This document shows, one piece after another, positions 1-5,933 of a DNA stretch of 5,933 nucleotides. How positions within the stretch are numbered: position 1 is the stretch's first letter; every line of letters starts with the position of its first letter. The notes beneath the pieces were generated by a model, which searched no databases, was not told the origin of the DNA, and saw only the letters and a program-made list of their open reading frames with translations. Source of the stretch: an archaeon. GTDB lineage: Archaea; Aenigmatarchaeota; Aenigmatarchaeia; GW2011-AR5; GCA-2688965. Where the stretch lies: contig NZEE01000034.1 of NCBI GenBank assembly GCA_002688965.1, positions 3,288 through 9,220 on the forward strand, in the 5' to 3' direction. The translations under genes were made by a program, and so were the position numbers.

Positions 1-53
1 ATAAGCAAATAGAAAAAATAGATCTGTTAATAAACGATAGGGAGGATACATAA
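1..53 (+). CDS. Possible C-terminal tail of an upstream gene (partial)
   Basis: One frame is open from the left edge (first full codon at base 3) to a TAA at 51-53 and gives a tail of 16 residues, KQIEKIDLLINDREDT. The other two forward frames stop almost at once. The TAA shares its last base with the ATG of the carbamoyltransferase gene (TAATG), a junction typical of translationally coupled genes and like the tight spacing elsewhere in this window. The tail is charged and helix-like, but too short to assign to a family. An open frame of 48 bases in AT-rich DNA could also be chance, so only the junction supports this call. Confidence 0.5.
   Translation, partial: KQIEKIDLLINDREDT
39..47 (+). 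promoter_or_regulatory. Strong Shine-Dalgarno site of the carbamoyltransferase gene
   Basis: The run AGGGAGGAT lies here, with its GGAGG core at 41-45 and seven bases between the core and the ATG at 53. It fixes the start codon, as does the in-frame TAG at 38-40, which rules out a start further upstream. It is the only near-consensus ribosome binding site in the window. The other starts rely on weak or poorly spaced purine runs and overlap with the preceding gene. Confidence 0.8.
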
Positions 54-1687
54 TGAAAATTGCAGGAGTATGGAGTGGGCATGATGCATCATTTTGTATC
101 TTAAAAGATGGTTATCCAGAAATACATGCTGAATATGAAAGATATATACGTGAAAAAGAACCGCTAGGTGATTCTTTGCAGTTCATGATGGATGAATATC
201 CTGACTTTGAATCAATCAAACATGTCGCAACGTGCTTTCCTCAAACAAAGCTAACAAAATATGAAAATTCATTAAATAAAATTAACAGTATCTTAAAAAA
301 GAATGATGGTAAGATTTTCTTAATTGGCCACCACCAAGCTCATGCGGCAAATACATTTTTTTCTAGTAACTTTAATGAATCAATGATTGTAACAATTGAT
401 GGTGGGGGAGTTGAAGATCCGCAGAACACTGCAACTGCATGTACATTATGGTATGGTAAAGATAATCATATAAAACATGTTAAGACGTTTACAATGAATG
501 AAGTTAATATAGGCGGATTATGGACAAGAGCAACAAGATACATATTCAAATTACAGTCAGGCTGGCCTAGGGGCCACCAGGCGGGGACTGTAATGGCAAT
601 GGCAGCTCTCGGTGACAAAGATAGATTTGCTGAAGATTTTTATAAAATGCTTACAAAAGATTTATTTTTAGCATCTATGAAACCTCAAACTCAACCAAAG
701 GGAGCGTATATTCCAGGAAAAGACCCAAAGCATCCGTACTTAGATGATTGGGTTAAAATCGCTGACTCAGATGAACAAACAAAATTTGATCTAGCTGCTG
801 GGCTACAACATGCAACAGAAGCACTATTATTTGAACTTATTGGGTTTGCTATACAAGCTATGCCTAACGTAAAAAATCTTTGCCTTGCAGGAGGTGTATC
901 ATTAAATAGTGTCGCAGCCGGAAAAATAAAAAATTGGTATAATAAAGAAATTGAAAATGTATATGTTACTCCTGTACCGCATGATGGTGGACTTGCAGTA
1001 GGTGCAGCACAATATGCATGGCATCAAATTCTCGATAATGAAAGAATAGTATGGTCTGATAATTTTACTCCCTATTTGGGTGAAATATATAAAACAGAAC
1101 TAATAACAGAAACTCTTAACAAATTTAATGAAAAAATTACTTTTACAAATTGTGAAGATGATGGTGTTATTGATTTGCTAGATAATGAAAAGATTGTTGC
1201 TGTGTTTGGAGGTGGATCAGAATCAGGGCGGAGGGCGTTAGGAAATAGAAGCATTCTAGCCGACCCTCGTCCCCCTCAGATGAAGGATAAGATCAATCAT
1301 AAGGTCAAACATAGGCAGTGGTTTAGGCCGTTCGCTCCGTCAATTTTAAGAGAAGAAGTTGCTAATTGGTTCAAAGAAGATATAGAAAGCCCATACATGA
1401 GTTTTGTTTTAGAGTTTAAAGACGAAGTAAAAGATAAAGTTCCTGCCGTGGTGCATGTGGATGGAACTGCAAGATTACAAACAATATCAAAAAATGACAA
1501 TGAATGGTATTATACTTTTATTAAAAAGTGGCAAAATAAAACAGGTGTTCCAATACTTTTAAATACAAGTTTTAATGATAGAGAGCCGATCTGTGAAACA
1601 CCTGAACATGCAATAAATTGTTTCTTGAAAACTGAAATTGATCATTTATATTTTTATAATGAAAATATTTTAGTTTCAAGAAAATAA
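53..1687 (+). CDS. O-carbamoyltransferase, NodU/CmcH/TobZ family
   Basis: Predicted cytosolic enzyme that moves a carbamoyl group from carbamoyl phosphate, via carbamoyl-AMP, onto a hydroxyl of a sugar or related acceptor. At 544 residues it has the usual family length. The N-terminal Kae1-like domain opens with GVWSGHDAS (residues 5-13). It contains HHQAHA (93-98), whose H93 and H97 match the metal-binding His pair, then D116 in DGGG, GWPRGHQAG (170-178), GGVSLNS (280-286) and HDGG (310-313), where D311 fits the last metal ligand. The C-terminal domain has ESGRRALGNRS (390-400), INHKVKHRQWFRPFAPS (414-430) and LLNTSFNDREP (502-512). The more common form of the first motif has Pro before Arg-Ala-Leu-Gly; here it is Arg. 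There is no signal peptide or membrane segment. Its neighbours point to a surface-glycan sugar rather than an antibiotic or Nod factor. The exact acceptor cannot be read from sequence. Confidence 0.93.
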   Translation: MKIAGVWSGHDASFCILKDGYPEIHAEYERYIREKEPLGDSLQFMMDEYPDFESIKHVATCFPQTKLTKYENSLNKINSILKKNDGKIFLIGHHQAHAANTFFSSNFNESMIVTIDGGGVEDPQNTATACTLWYGKDNHIKHVKTFTMNEVNIGGLWTRATRYIFKLQSGWPRGHQAGTVMAMAALGDKDRFAEDFYKMLTKDLFLASMKPQTQPKGAYIPGKDPKHPYLDDWVKIADSDEQTKFDLAAGLQHATEALLFELIGFAIQAMPNVKNLCLAGGVSLNSVAAGKIKNWYNKEIENVYVTPVPHDGGLAVGAAQYAWHQILDNERIVWSDNFTPYLGEIYKTELITETLNKFNEKITFTNCEDDGVIDLLDNEKIVAVFGGGSESGRRALGNRSILADPRPPQMKDKINHKVKHRQWFRPFAPSILREEVANWFKEDIESPYMSFVLEFKDEVKDKVPAVVHVDGTARLQTISKNDNEWYYTFIKKWQNKTGVPILLNTSFNDREPICETPEHAINCFLKTEIDHLYFYNENILVSRK

Positions 1688-1688
1688 A

Positions 1689-2615
1689 ATGAAAATTTAT
1701 GTAAACAGAAAACCAGTTTCAGGACCTTGGGGTGGCGGAAATAAATCACTAACAACACTATGTGAAAAACTTTCACTATCTGGGCACAATGTTGTCTATG
1801 ATCTAAATCATCAAGATATAGATATTATTTTTTGTTTTGATCCCCGCCCAAACGACCACGGTGAATGGTATCAAAATTTTTATGACTATAGAAATGCTAG
1901 ACCAGATACAAAAATCATACAGCGAGTTGGTGATGTAGGAACACATGGAAAGCCAGAATTAACAGAACTTGTTAAGGCATCTGTAGAATGTTCTGATTAT
2001 ATGATCTTTCCAAGTGAATGGGCAAAAGAAAAAATAAATTATAATAAAAGCAATTTTGATATTGTGTATAATGCGCCTCTTAAAGTTTTTCATAAACATA
2101 AAAATACGATAAGATATGACAAAATAATAAACAAGATAAGAATTGTTACACACCATTGGTCAACAAATCCTAAAAAAGGATTTGATTATTATTCATATCT
2201 TGATAAGTTTATAGAAAAAAATAATAGATATGAATTTACATACATTGGAAGGCTGCCTGACAATTTTGTCTTAAAGAATTCAAAGCATATTGAAGCATTA
2301 GATTCTAATGGCCTTTCTTTAGAATTATCAAAATATGATCTATATTTAACTGCATCTATTGAAGAAGCAGGTGCAAACCATGTCATAGAAGCTATGGCGT
2401 GTGGCTTACCTATAGTTTACCATAAAGATGGCGGAAGCATTGTAAATTATTGTTCAGAATATGGGCTCGAATATCAATGTACTGAAACTATGATTGAGAT
2501 GGTAGATAAAATTGCTTTGAACTATCGTATGTACAAAAATAATGTGCTTGAATATAATAATACAATTAATACGGTTATAGAAAAATACATAAATATAATA
2601 TGCAATATAAAGTAA
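1689..2615 (+). CDS. Glycosyltransferase, GT4-like, GT-B fold
   Basis: Predicted retaining glycosyltransferase that transfers a sugar from a nucleotide donor to a growing glycan at the cytoplasmic face of the membrane. The N-terminus has a Gly-rich turn, GPWGGGNKS (12-20), in the usual position for the first loop of the N-domain. The C-domain starts near residue 150 and includes YIGRLP (185-190). The diagnostic part is EAGANHVIEAMACGLPIV (226-243), which contains the E-x7-E pair (E226, E234) of GT4-type enzymes, followed by a DGGS turn. At 308 residues it is shorter than the usual 350-400, mostly because the N-domain is compact. No membrane segment is evident. The start lies one base after the carbamoyltransferase stop, in AATAAAATG, with only a weak ribosome site, so coupled translation is likely. 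Donor and acceptor are unknown. Confidence 0.87.
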   Translation: MKIYVNRKPVSGPWGGGNKSLTTLCEKLSLSGHNVVYDLNHQDIDIIFCFDPRPNDHGEWYQNFYDYRNARPDTKIIQRVGDVGTHGKPELTELVKASVECSDYMIFPSEWAKEKINYNKSNFDIVYNAPLKVFHKHKNTIRYDKIINKIRIVTHHWSTNPKKGFDYYSYLDKFIEKNNRYEFTYIGRLPDNFVLKNSKHIEALDSNGLSLELSKYDLYLTASIEEAGANHVIEAMACGLPIVYHKDGGSIVNYCSEYGLEYQCTETMIEMVDKIALNYRMYKNNVLEYNNTINTVIEKYINIICNIK

Positions 2616-3319
2616 ATGTAAGCATTGATGATATTTCACCGCATCCACGTTCATCAACAAAAGTGCTAAAACAGTGTTATAAGTTAATAGATGCATTTGA
2701 TAATATCAAAATTACACTATTTATACCTGTATCATATTGGCGTACAATACCTGCGCCAAGTGAAGCTTGTTCACCTGAGCCTTACCAAATTCATATTCAT
2801 GAAGAATTTTGTGATGAAATAAGAAGTTTACCACAAAAAAACTTTGAAATTGCATACCATGGGTTTTATCATGGTATACCGGGCAAATCAAACAATGATG
2901 AATTCAAATATCTAGATTATGACAGAGCGAAAGAAGTAATAACTAAGATGTTTAAAGTAGCTGAACTTGCCAATCTTAAAGATACATTTAAGCCAATTTT
3001 AAGGCCACCTGCTTGGAGGATGTCACCTGACTCTTTTGATGCATGTAGAGATAATGGTATTGAATTATTGGCACTTGCTGATCTTGATTATGCTATTGAA
3101 TCATACGGCGGTAAAGATAAAGAATTTGACAAAGTATCATATTCAAATTGTTTTCCGCCAATTGAAGAATTAAAAATGTATGAAAAAACAGGAATTGTTT
3201 ATCATGCATGTGAATGGGATAGAAATTATCTAGATGATGAAAAAACAGAAGATTTAATTAATTTTTTAAATAAAGAAATTGATAATATAGAATTTTGTTT
3301 TCAAGATAAAATGGTGTAA
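2600..3319 (+). CDS. Polysaccharide-deacetylase-fold protein (NodB-like), cytoplasmic
   Basis: Probable metal-dependent deacetylase acting on an N- or O-acetyl group of a sugar. VSIDD (7-11) corresponds to the TFDD motif, with D10 as candidate base and D11 as metal ligand. HGFYH (87-91) supplies the H-x3-H metal pair. RPPAWR (135-140) matches the conserved Arg-Pro motif before the C-terminal half, and H202 in YHACEW fits the last catalytic His. At 239 residues it is a bare catalytic domain. There is no signal peptide or anchor, unlike peptidoglycan or chitin deacetylases, so a cytoplasmic substrate such as a nucleotide- or lipid-linked sugar is inferred. The gene overlaps the glycosyltransferase end by 16 bases. 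The ATG at 2600 is the only start that keeps VSIDD close to the N-terminus. Some members of this superfamily are not deacetylases, so the reaction is less certain than the fold. Confidence 0.82.
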   Translation: MQYKVNVSIDDISPHPRSSTKVLKQCYKLIDAFDNIKITLFIPVSYWRTIPAPSEACSPEPYQIHIHEEFCDEIRSLPQKNFEIAYHGFYHGIPGKSNNDEFKYLDYDRAKEVITKMFKVAELANLKDTFKPILRPPAWRMSPDSFDACRDNGIELLALADLDYAIESYGGKDKEFDKVSYSNCFPPIEELKMYEKTGIVYHACEWDRNYLDDEKTEDLINFLNKEIDNIEFCFQDKMV

Positions 3320-3325
3320 AGATTC

Positions 3326-3946
3326 ATGGGAAGATCAGACCCAATTATTTTACCGATTTATAATGGTAACATTCCCAGAAAAGAACCTGCAGCTTTATTA
3401 GGTTATACAAAAAATGTTTTCGGCTTTAATGATGTAACTCTTTTTGACCTAGAAATTGGTAATTGGAATATTAATTCTGATTGGAAACTTGATAAAAAAT
3501 ATAAATCAATTATTTGTACTAGATGTCCGTATTTTGCAAAAAATCCTGAAGAGTTTATACAAAAGTGCTATGAAAACTTAGATGACAATGGAGAAATTTT
3601 TTTAGACTGGGGGTTGGGAGATCACTGGAGGTTTAAAAGTTACAAAATTGGTTGGACAAAAGATAATGAACAAGAATATGCATATGAAGATGATAACTTC
3701 TTATGGTCTGCCATATGGGATGAATCATTTTTGAATCACAAACAGTACAAAATTTTTGAAAATATGGTGAAAAAATTTGACTATTCTAATGTAAAAGAAG
3801 CTATTTTTAAAGAAGTACCACATGTATTAGAGCTTTCATTTATAAAAAAGTATTTCCACGTACAATATGAAATGCTAGCTTTGTGGGAGGATAGTCCGCA
3901 GCTATATATTTTTATAAAAGGAATAAAAAGTCAAAATAAATTATGA
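3326..3946 (+). CDS. Methyltransferase-like protein lacking a clear SAM-binding loop
   Basis: Resembles the second half of a class I SAM-dependent methyltransferase, but the assignment is tentative. FDLEIGNW (40-47) looks like the acidic post-I motif. YKSIICTRCPYF (59-70) followed by NPEEFIQKCYENLDDNGEIFLDW (from 73) has the shape of the stretch that leads into the strand carrying the late-chain Leu-x-x-x-Gly turn in sugar and ubiquinone methyltransferases. The expected Gly-x-Gly-x-Gly motif I is missing: the 39 residues before the post-I motif contain no such loop, so the protein is N-terminally shortened or has lost classic cofactor binding. A C-x2-C pair (64, 67) sits where the putative active-site strand would end. 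The C-terminal part is aromatic and acidic. It begins six bases after the deacetylase stop in the same frame and overlaps the cytidylyltransferase by ATGA. Substrate and activity are unknown. Confidence 0.6.
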   Translation: MGRSDPIILPIYNGNIPRKEPAALLGYTKNVFGFNDVTLFDLEIGNWNINSDWKLDKKYKSIICTRCPYFAKNPEEFIQKCYENLDDNGEIFLDWGLGDHWRFKSYKIGWTKDNEQEYAYEDDNFLWSAIWDESFLNHKQYKIFENMVKKFDYSNVKEAIFKEVPHVLELSFIKKYFHVQYEMLALWEDSPQLYIFIKGIKSQNKL

Positions 3947-4491
3947 AAGTAATTGCTATTATACCAGCAAAAGGTAATTCAAGACGCCTTTCACAGAAAA
4001 ACATATTTCCTTTCAATGGAAAACCAATGCTATATTGGGCAATTAAGGCATGCAAAGAATCAAAATATAACATTGAACCATGGGTGAGTACAGAAGATAA
4101 CAAAGTAAAAGAAATTGCACTAGAATACGGTGCAAAAATTCATGATAGAGATCCAAGACTTTCAGAACCGCATGTTTTTAAACAAGAAGTTATTAGAAGT
4201 GCGACTAGATACATAATTGAAAATCACTATAAACCAGATATAGTAATATCACTTCAGCCAAATTCACCACAAATAAAATTTAGTCATTTAGACGCAGGAA
4301 TTGATTGTTTAATAAAAAATAAAAAAAACGAAATTTTTAGTATTGGTAAAGATTTAATGCAAAATGCTGCATTTAGAATTATGAAAACAGATTATGTCTT
4401 TCAAAGGGACTTAAGCACTTATTGTGGTGTTGTTATTTGTGATATAATTGATGTTCACACAAAAGAGGATTTAAATTTAATAAATGACTGA
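3943..4491 (+). CDS. CMP-sugar-acid cytidylyltransferase, NeuA/KdsB-like, compact
   Basis: Predicted to join CTP and a keto-sugar acid (a sialic-, pseudaminic-, legionaminic- or Kdo-like sugar) to give a CMP-activated donor. The nucleotide-binding start IIPAKGNSRRLSQKNI (6-21) matches the family motif with Lys for the first Arg. KPMLYWAIKA (27-36), VSTEDNKV (48-55), the short DRDPRLSE (68-75) and LQPNSPQ (104-110) follow in the usual order. The C-terminus, DVHTKEDL (170-177), corresponds to the family's Asp-x-x-Thr-x-Glu-Asp-Leu ending, so the gene is not cut short. At 182 residues it is 40 or more below the usual length. The missing part is between about residues 110 and 165, which normally includes the dimer hairpin and part of the sugar pocket. 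It starts inside the preceding stop (ATGA) and overlaps the next gene by 8 bases. No sugar-acid synthase is present in the window, so the substrate class cannot be fixed. Confidence 0.85.
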   Translation: MKVIAIIPAKGNSRRLSQKNIFPFNGKPMLYWAIKACKESKYNIEPWVSTEDNKVKEIALEYGAKIHDRDPRLSEPHVFKQEVIRSATRYIIENHYKPDIVISLQPNSPQIKFSHLDAGIDCLIKNKKNEIFSIGKDLMQNAAFRIMKTDYVFQRDLSTYCGVVICDIIDVHTKEDLNLIND

Positions 4492-5512
4492 TTACATAAA
4501 TTTTATGGTTGGTGAATGTACATTTCTAAGATATTATTTACCTATAACAATTGAAGCAAACAAAAGAAATGTAAAATCAAAATATTTTATTAGACACAAC
4601 GGTAAATATAATTCACCACTAATTGAGCAAAATTATCAACAAATTATTGATTTATCAAAAAAATATAACTTTGAAGTATTCAATATGGATGATATTAATA
4701 ATCACCCAGGTGTTACATTCATTGTTGAGGGTGTTGATATAGACAAGCTTAATGATAACCATAAAAAAATTGTAATAGCTTATTTAGCAGATTTTACAAT
4801 TTTATATAAAAGCTATATCGATAAAGCTGACAATGTTATCATTCCTAACAAGTTCTGGGCTGAATATTATGATGAACCTAGGGTTTATACAATCGGAGGC
4901 CAAACGATGGGAGGAACACTTTCTGGGGGTGATAAAAATCTTTATTTAGGTTCACCAAAATATGATATCGTTCTTGACAAAGATGAAACATATAAAAAAT
5001 ATAATATAAAAACAAAAAAGAACGCATTACTTGTTTTTCCAAAAATGGAGTATATAAAAAATCCGCAAATATTGCATGAAATTTACAATTCTTTAAAAAT
5101 TTTAGATTATACTGTTATTGTTAAAACAAGAGGAAAAGATTTTGTTGATAATCAATATAGGAAAGATTTATTTTTTGCAGATAAGCTATGGTTTCCGCAT
5201 GCATCAATGGAGCTGATTAATATATCTGATATAATAATTAATTTTGGCTCTGCAGTGCTCAAGGAATGTATTATGCTAAATAAACCAACGGTTAATTTCG
5301 CGATCAAACCGTTTAAACATCTTGATTTTTTATTTAACGGTAAACACCTCGTTGAACTAGATATCAACAATTTTAACCATGATGAATTTAGTAGCGCGAT
5401 AAGTAGCTTGTTAAGTGCTGACTTAACAGATGCATTTAATACAGTAAAAGAAAATTATTTATTTGAACCAAAAAATGTTTGTAAAAACATACTTGATCAT
5501 CTTAAAATATAA
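4484..5512 (+). CDS. GT-B-like protein, distantly CDP-glycerol glycerophosphotransferase-like
   Basis: Not confidently recognised. The C-terminal half (about 155-342) looks like a GT-B nucleotide-binding domain. YLGSPKYD (154-161) resembles the Gly-x-Pro-Arg-x-Asp motif of CDP-glycerol glycerophosphotransferases. A strand of the type ALLVFPKMEY (181-190) and VIVKTRG (211-217) follow, the latter in the place of the usual Lys-x-His-Pro. ISDIIINFGSAVLKECIMLNKP (from 247) resembles the region that binds the donor phosphate in that family and in UDP-GlcNAc 2-epimerases. The N-terminal half is unassigned and has a Gly-rich segment, GGQTMGGTLSGGDK (138-151). No signal peptide or membrane segment is seen. 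A transferase adding a sugar or a phospho-polyol to the glycan is the best inference. The ATG at 4484 overlaps the previous gene by 8 bases and has AGAGGAT at 4464-4470, rather far upstream; an in-frame ATG at 4505 (residue 8) has no ribosome site. Confidence 0.68.
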   Translation: MTDYINFMVGECTFLRYYLPITIEANKRNVKSKYFIRHNGKYNSPLIEQNYQQIIDLSKKYNFEVFNMDDINNHPGVTFIVEGVDIDKLNDNHKKIVIAYLADFTILYKSYIDKADNVIIPNKFWAEYYDEPRVYTIGGQTMGGTLSGGDKNLYLGSPKYDIVLDKDETYKKYNIKTKKNALLVFPKMEYIKNPQILHEIYNSLKILDYTVIVKTRGKDFVDNQYRKDLFFADKLWFPHASMELINISDIIINFGSAVLKECIMLNKPTVNFAIKPFKHLDFLFNGKHLVELDINNFNHDEFSSAISSLLSADLTDAFNTVKENYLFEPKNVCKNILDHLKI

Positions 5513-5522
5513 GTAATTTTTA

Positions 5523-5933
5523 ATGTGTGGAATTGCAGGATATATAGGTAAAAAAGAAATCTATGGGCATACACTTTATAGAACTTTAGGTTTAATGCAA
5601 AACAGAGGCCCTAACTGTCAGGACCATAAATCATTTAAAAATAAAAATAATACCAATGTTTTATTACTCCATTCAAGATTGAGCATTATTGATCTTGATA
5701 GTAGATCCAGCCAGCCTTTTACAAAAAATAATTGTGTAATTACTTTCAATGGAGAAATCTACAATTATATTGAATTAAGAAACAAGTTGGTAAAAAAAGG
5801 ATACGAATTTGCAACAAACTCTGATACAGAAGTTCTTTTAACTAGTTATTTAGAATACGGTGAAGAGTGTGTTAATCACTTCGAAGGAATGTGGAGCTTT
5901 GCAATTTATGACTTTAATAAAGATAAACTATTA
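5523..5933 (+). CDS. asnB: Asparagine synthetase (glutamine-hydrolysing), glutaminase domain, cut by window end
   Basis: The first 137 residues of an AsnB-family enzyme; the ATP-pyrophosphatase domain lies beyond the window. The family hydrolyses glutamine and passes ammonia to a carboxyl activated as an acyl-AMP. The visible class II glutaminase domain has the nucleophile Cys2 directly after Met (MCGIAGYIG), which fixes the start at 5523. NRGPN (27-31), HSRLSIIDL (50-58), NGEIYNY (76-82) and SDTEVLL (100-106) supply the usual glutamine-binding and oxyanion residues. The Asp normally found after Arg-Gly-Pro is Asn31 here. GMWSFAIYDFNKD (122-134) is typical of the domain end. There is no Shine-Dalgarno site in the 10-base gap from the previous stop. 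In polysaccharide clusters such enzymes can amidate a uronic or nonulosonic acid carboxyl instead of making asparagine; which applies here is not shown. Confidence 0.93.
   Translation, partial: MCGIAGYIGKKEIYGHTLYRTLGLMQNRGPNCQDHKSFKNKNNTNVLLLHSRLSIIDLDSRSSQPFTKNNCVITFNGEIYNYIELRNKLVKKGYEFATNSDTEVLLTSYLEYGEECVNHFEGMWSFAIYDFNKDKLL

Noticed and set aside
563..576. GC-rich short hairpin (TGGCC, loop TAGG, GGCCA) in the carbamoyltransferase gene.
   Set aside because: It encodes the conserved Gly-Trp-Pro-Arg-Gly-His segment, which forces GC-rich codons. The stem is only five pairs, with no sign of a regulatory role.
1072..1254. Minus-strand open frame of 60 codons within the carbamoyltransferase gene.
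   Set aside because: It lies opposite a strongly conserved coding region, has low-complexity Ser/Ile/Leu composition and no ribosome site. The same applies to the other minus-strand frames at 1297-1500, 1959-2156, 2189-2386, 2454-2696, 3912-4103 and 5152-5370.
2854..2877. Perfect 8-base inverted repeat (ATACCATG / CATGGTAT) with an 8-base loop inside the deacetylase gene.
   Set aside because: It arises from the repeated Tyr-His-Gly codons of the metal-binding motif (YHGFYHG), is mid-gene and has no U-run. Protein coding explains it fully.
3918..3922. AAGGA as a ribosome site for the cytidylyltransferase gene.
   Set aside because: It lies 20 bases before the ATG at 3943, too far for normal use. 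The ATGA overlap explains translation better.
5513..5522. Gap before the AsnB-like gene as a possible promoter or terminator.
   Set aside because: It is only ten AT-rich bases with no inverted repeat and no room for promoter elements. The genes are most simply co-transcribed.

Overview
The window is a dense, low-GC stretch (roughly 30% G+C by eye) with every recognisable gene on the + strand. Genes are separated by 1 to 10 bases or overlap by 1 to 16 bases, and no gap is long enough to hold a separate promoter, RNA gene or terminator. The genetic code is the standard bacterial one: TGA ends two genes and TGG encodes Trp. Low G+C, TAATG/AATAAAATG/ATGA-type junctions and the gene set fit a surface-polysaccharide (O-antigen/capsule-like) locus of a streamlined low-GC bacterium. 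A marine Pelagibacter- or Prochlorococcus-like organism, or a large phage that carries such a cluster, are possibilities. No phage structural gene, ribosomal gene or other lineage marker is visible, so the source is an inference.

Layout, left to right: (1) a possible C-terminal tail of an upstream gene, ending in a TAATG overlap; (2) a full-length NodU/CmcH/TobZ-type O-carbamoyltransferase with the only strong Shine-Dalgarno site in the window; (3) a short GT4-type glycosyltransferase; (4) a cytoplasmic polysaccharide-deacetylase-fold protein with its metal and catalytic motifs; (5) a small methyltransferase-like protein that appears to lack the glycine-rich SAM loop, in the same frame as the deacetylase and separated from it by one stop codon; (6) a compact CMP-sugar-acid cytidylyltransferase; (7) a GT-B-like protein with distant resemblance to CDP-glycerol glycerophosphotransferases; (8) the glutaminase half of a glutamine-hydrolysing asparagine synthetase, cut by the window end.

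Together these look like sugar activation (cytidylyltransferase), transfer (two GT-B-like proteins) and decoration (carbamoylation, deacetylation, possible methylation, amidation by the AsnB-like enzyme) of a cell-surface glycan. No gene here encodes a sugar-acid synthase, flippase, polymerase or any obvious membrane protein, so the pathway must extend outside the window. Nothing proves a wholly new system. The least explained parts are the methyltransferase-like protein, the GT-B-like protein and the product that this combination of tailoring enzymes would make.
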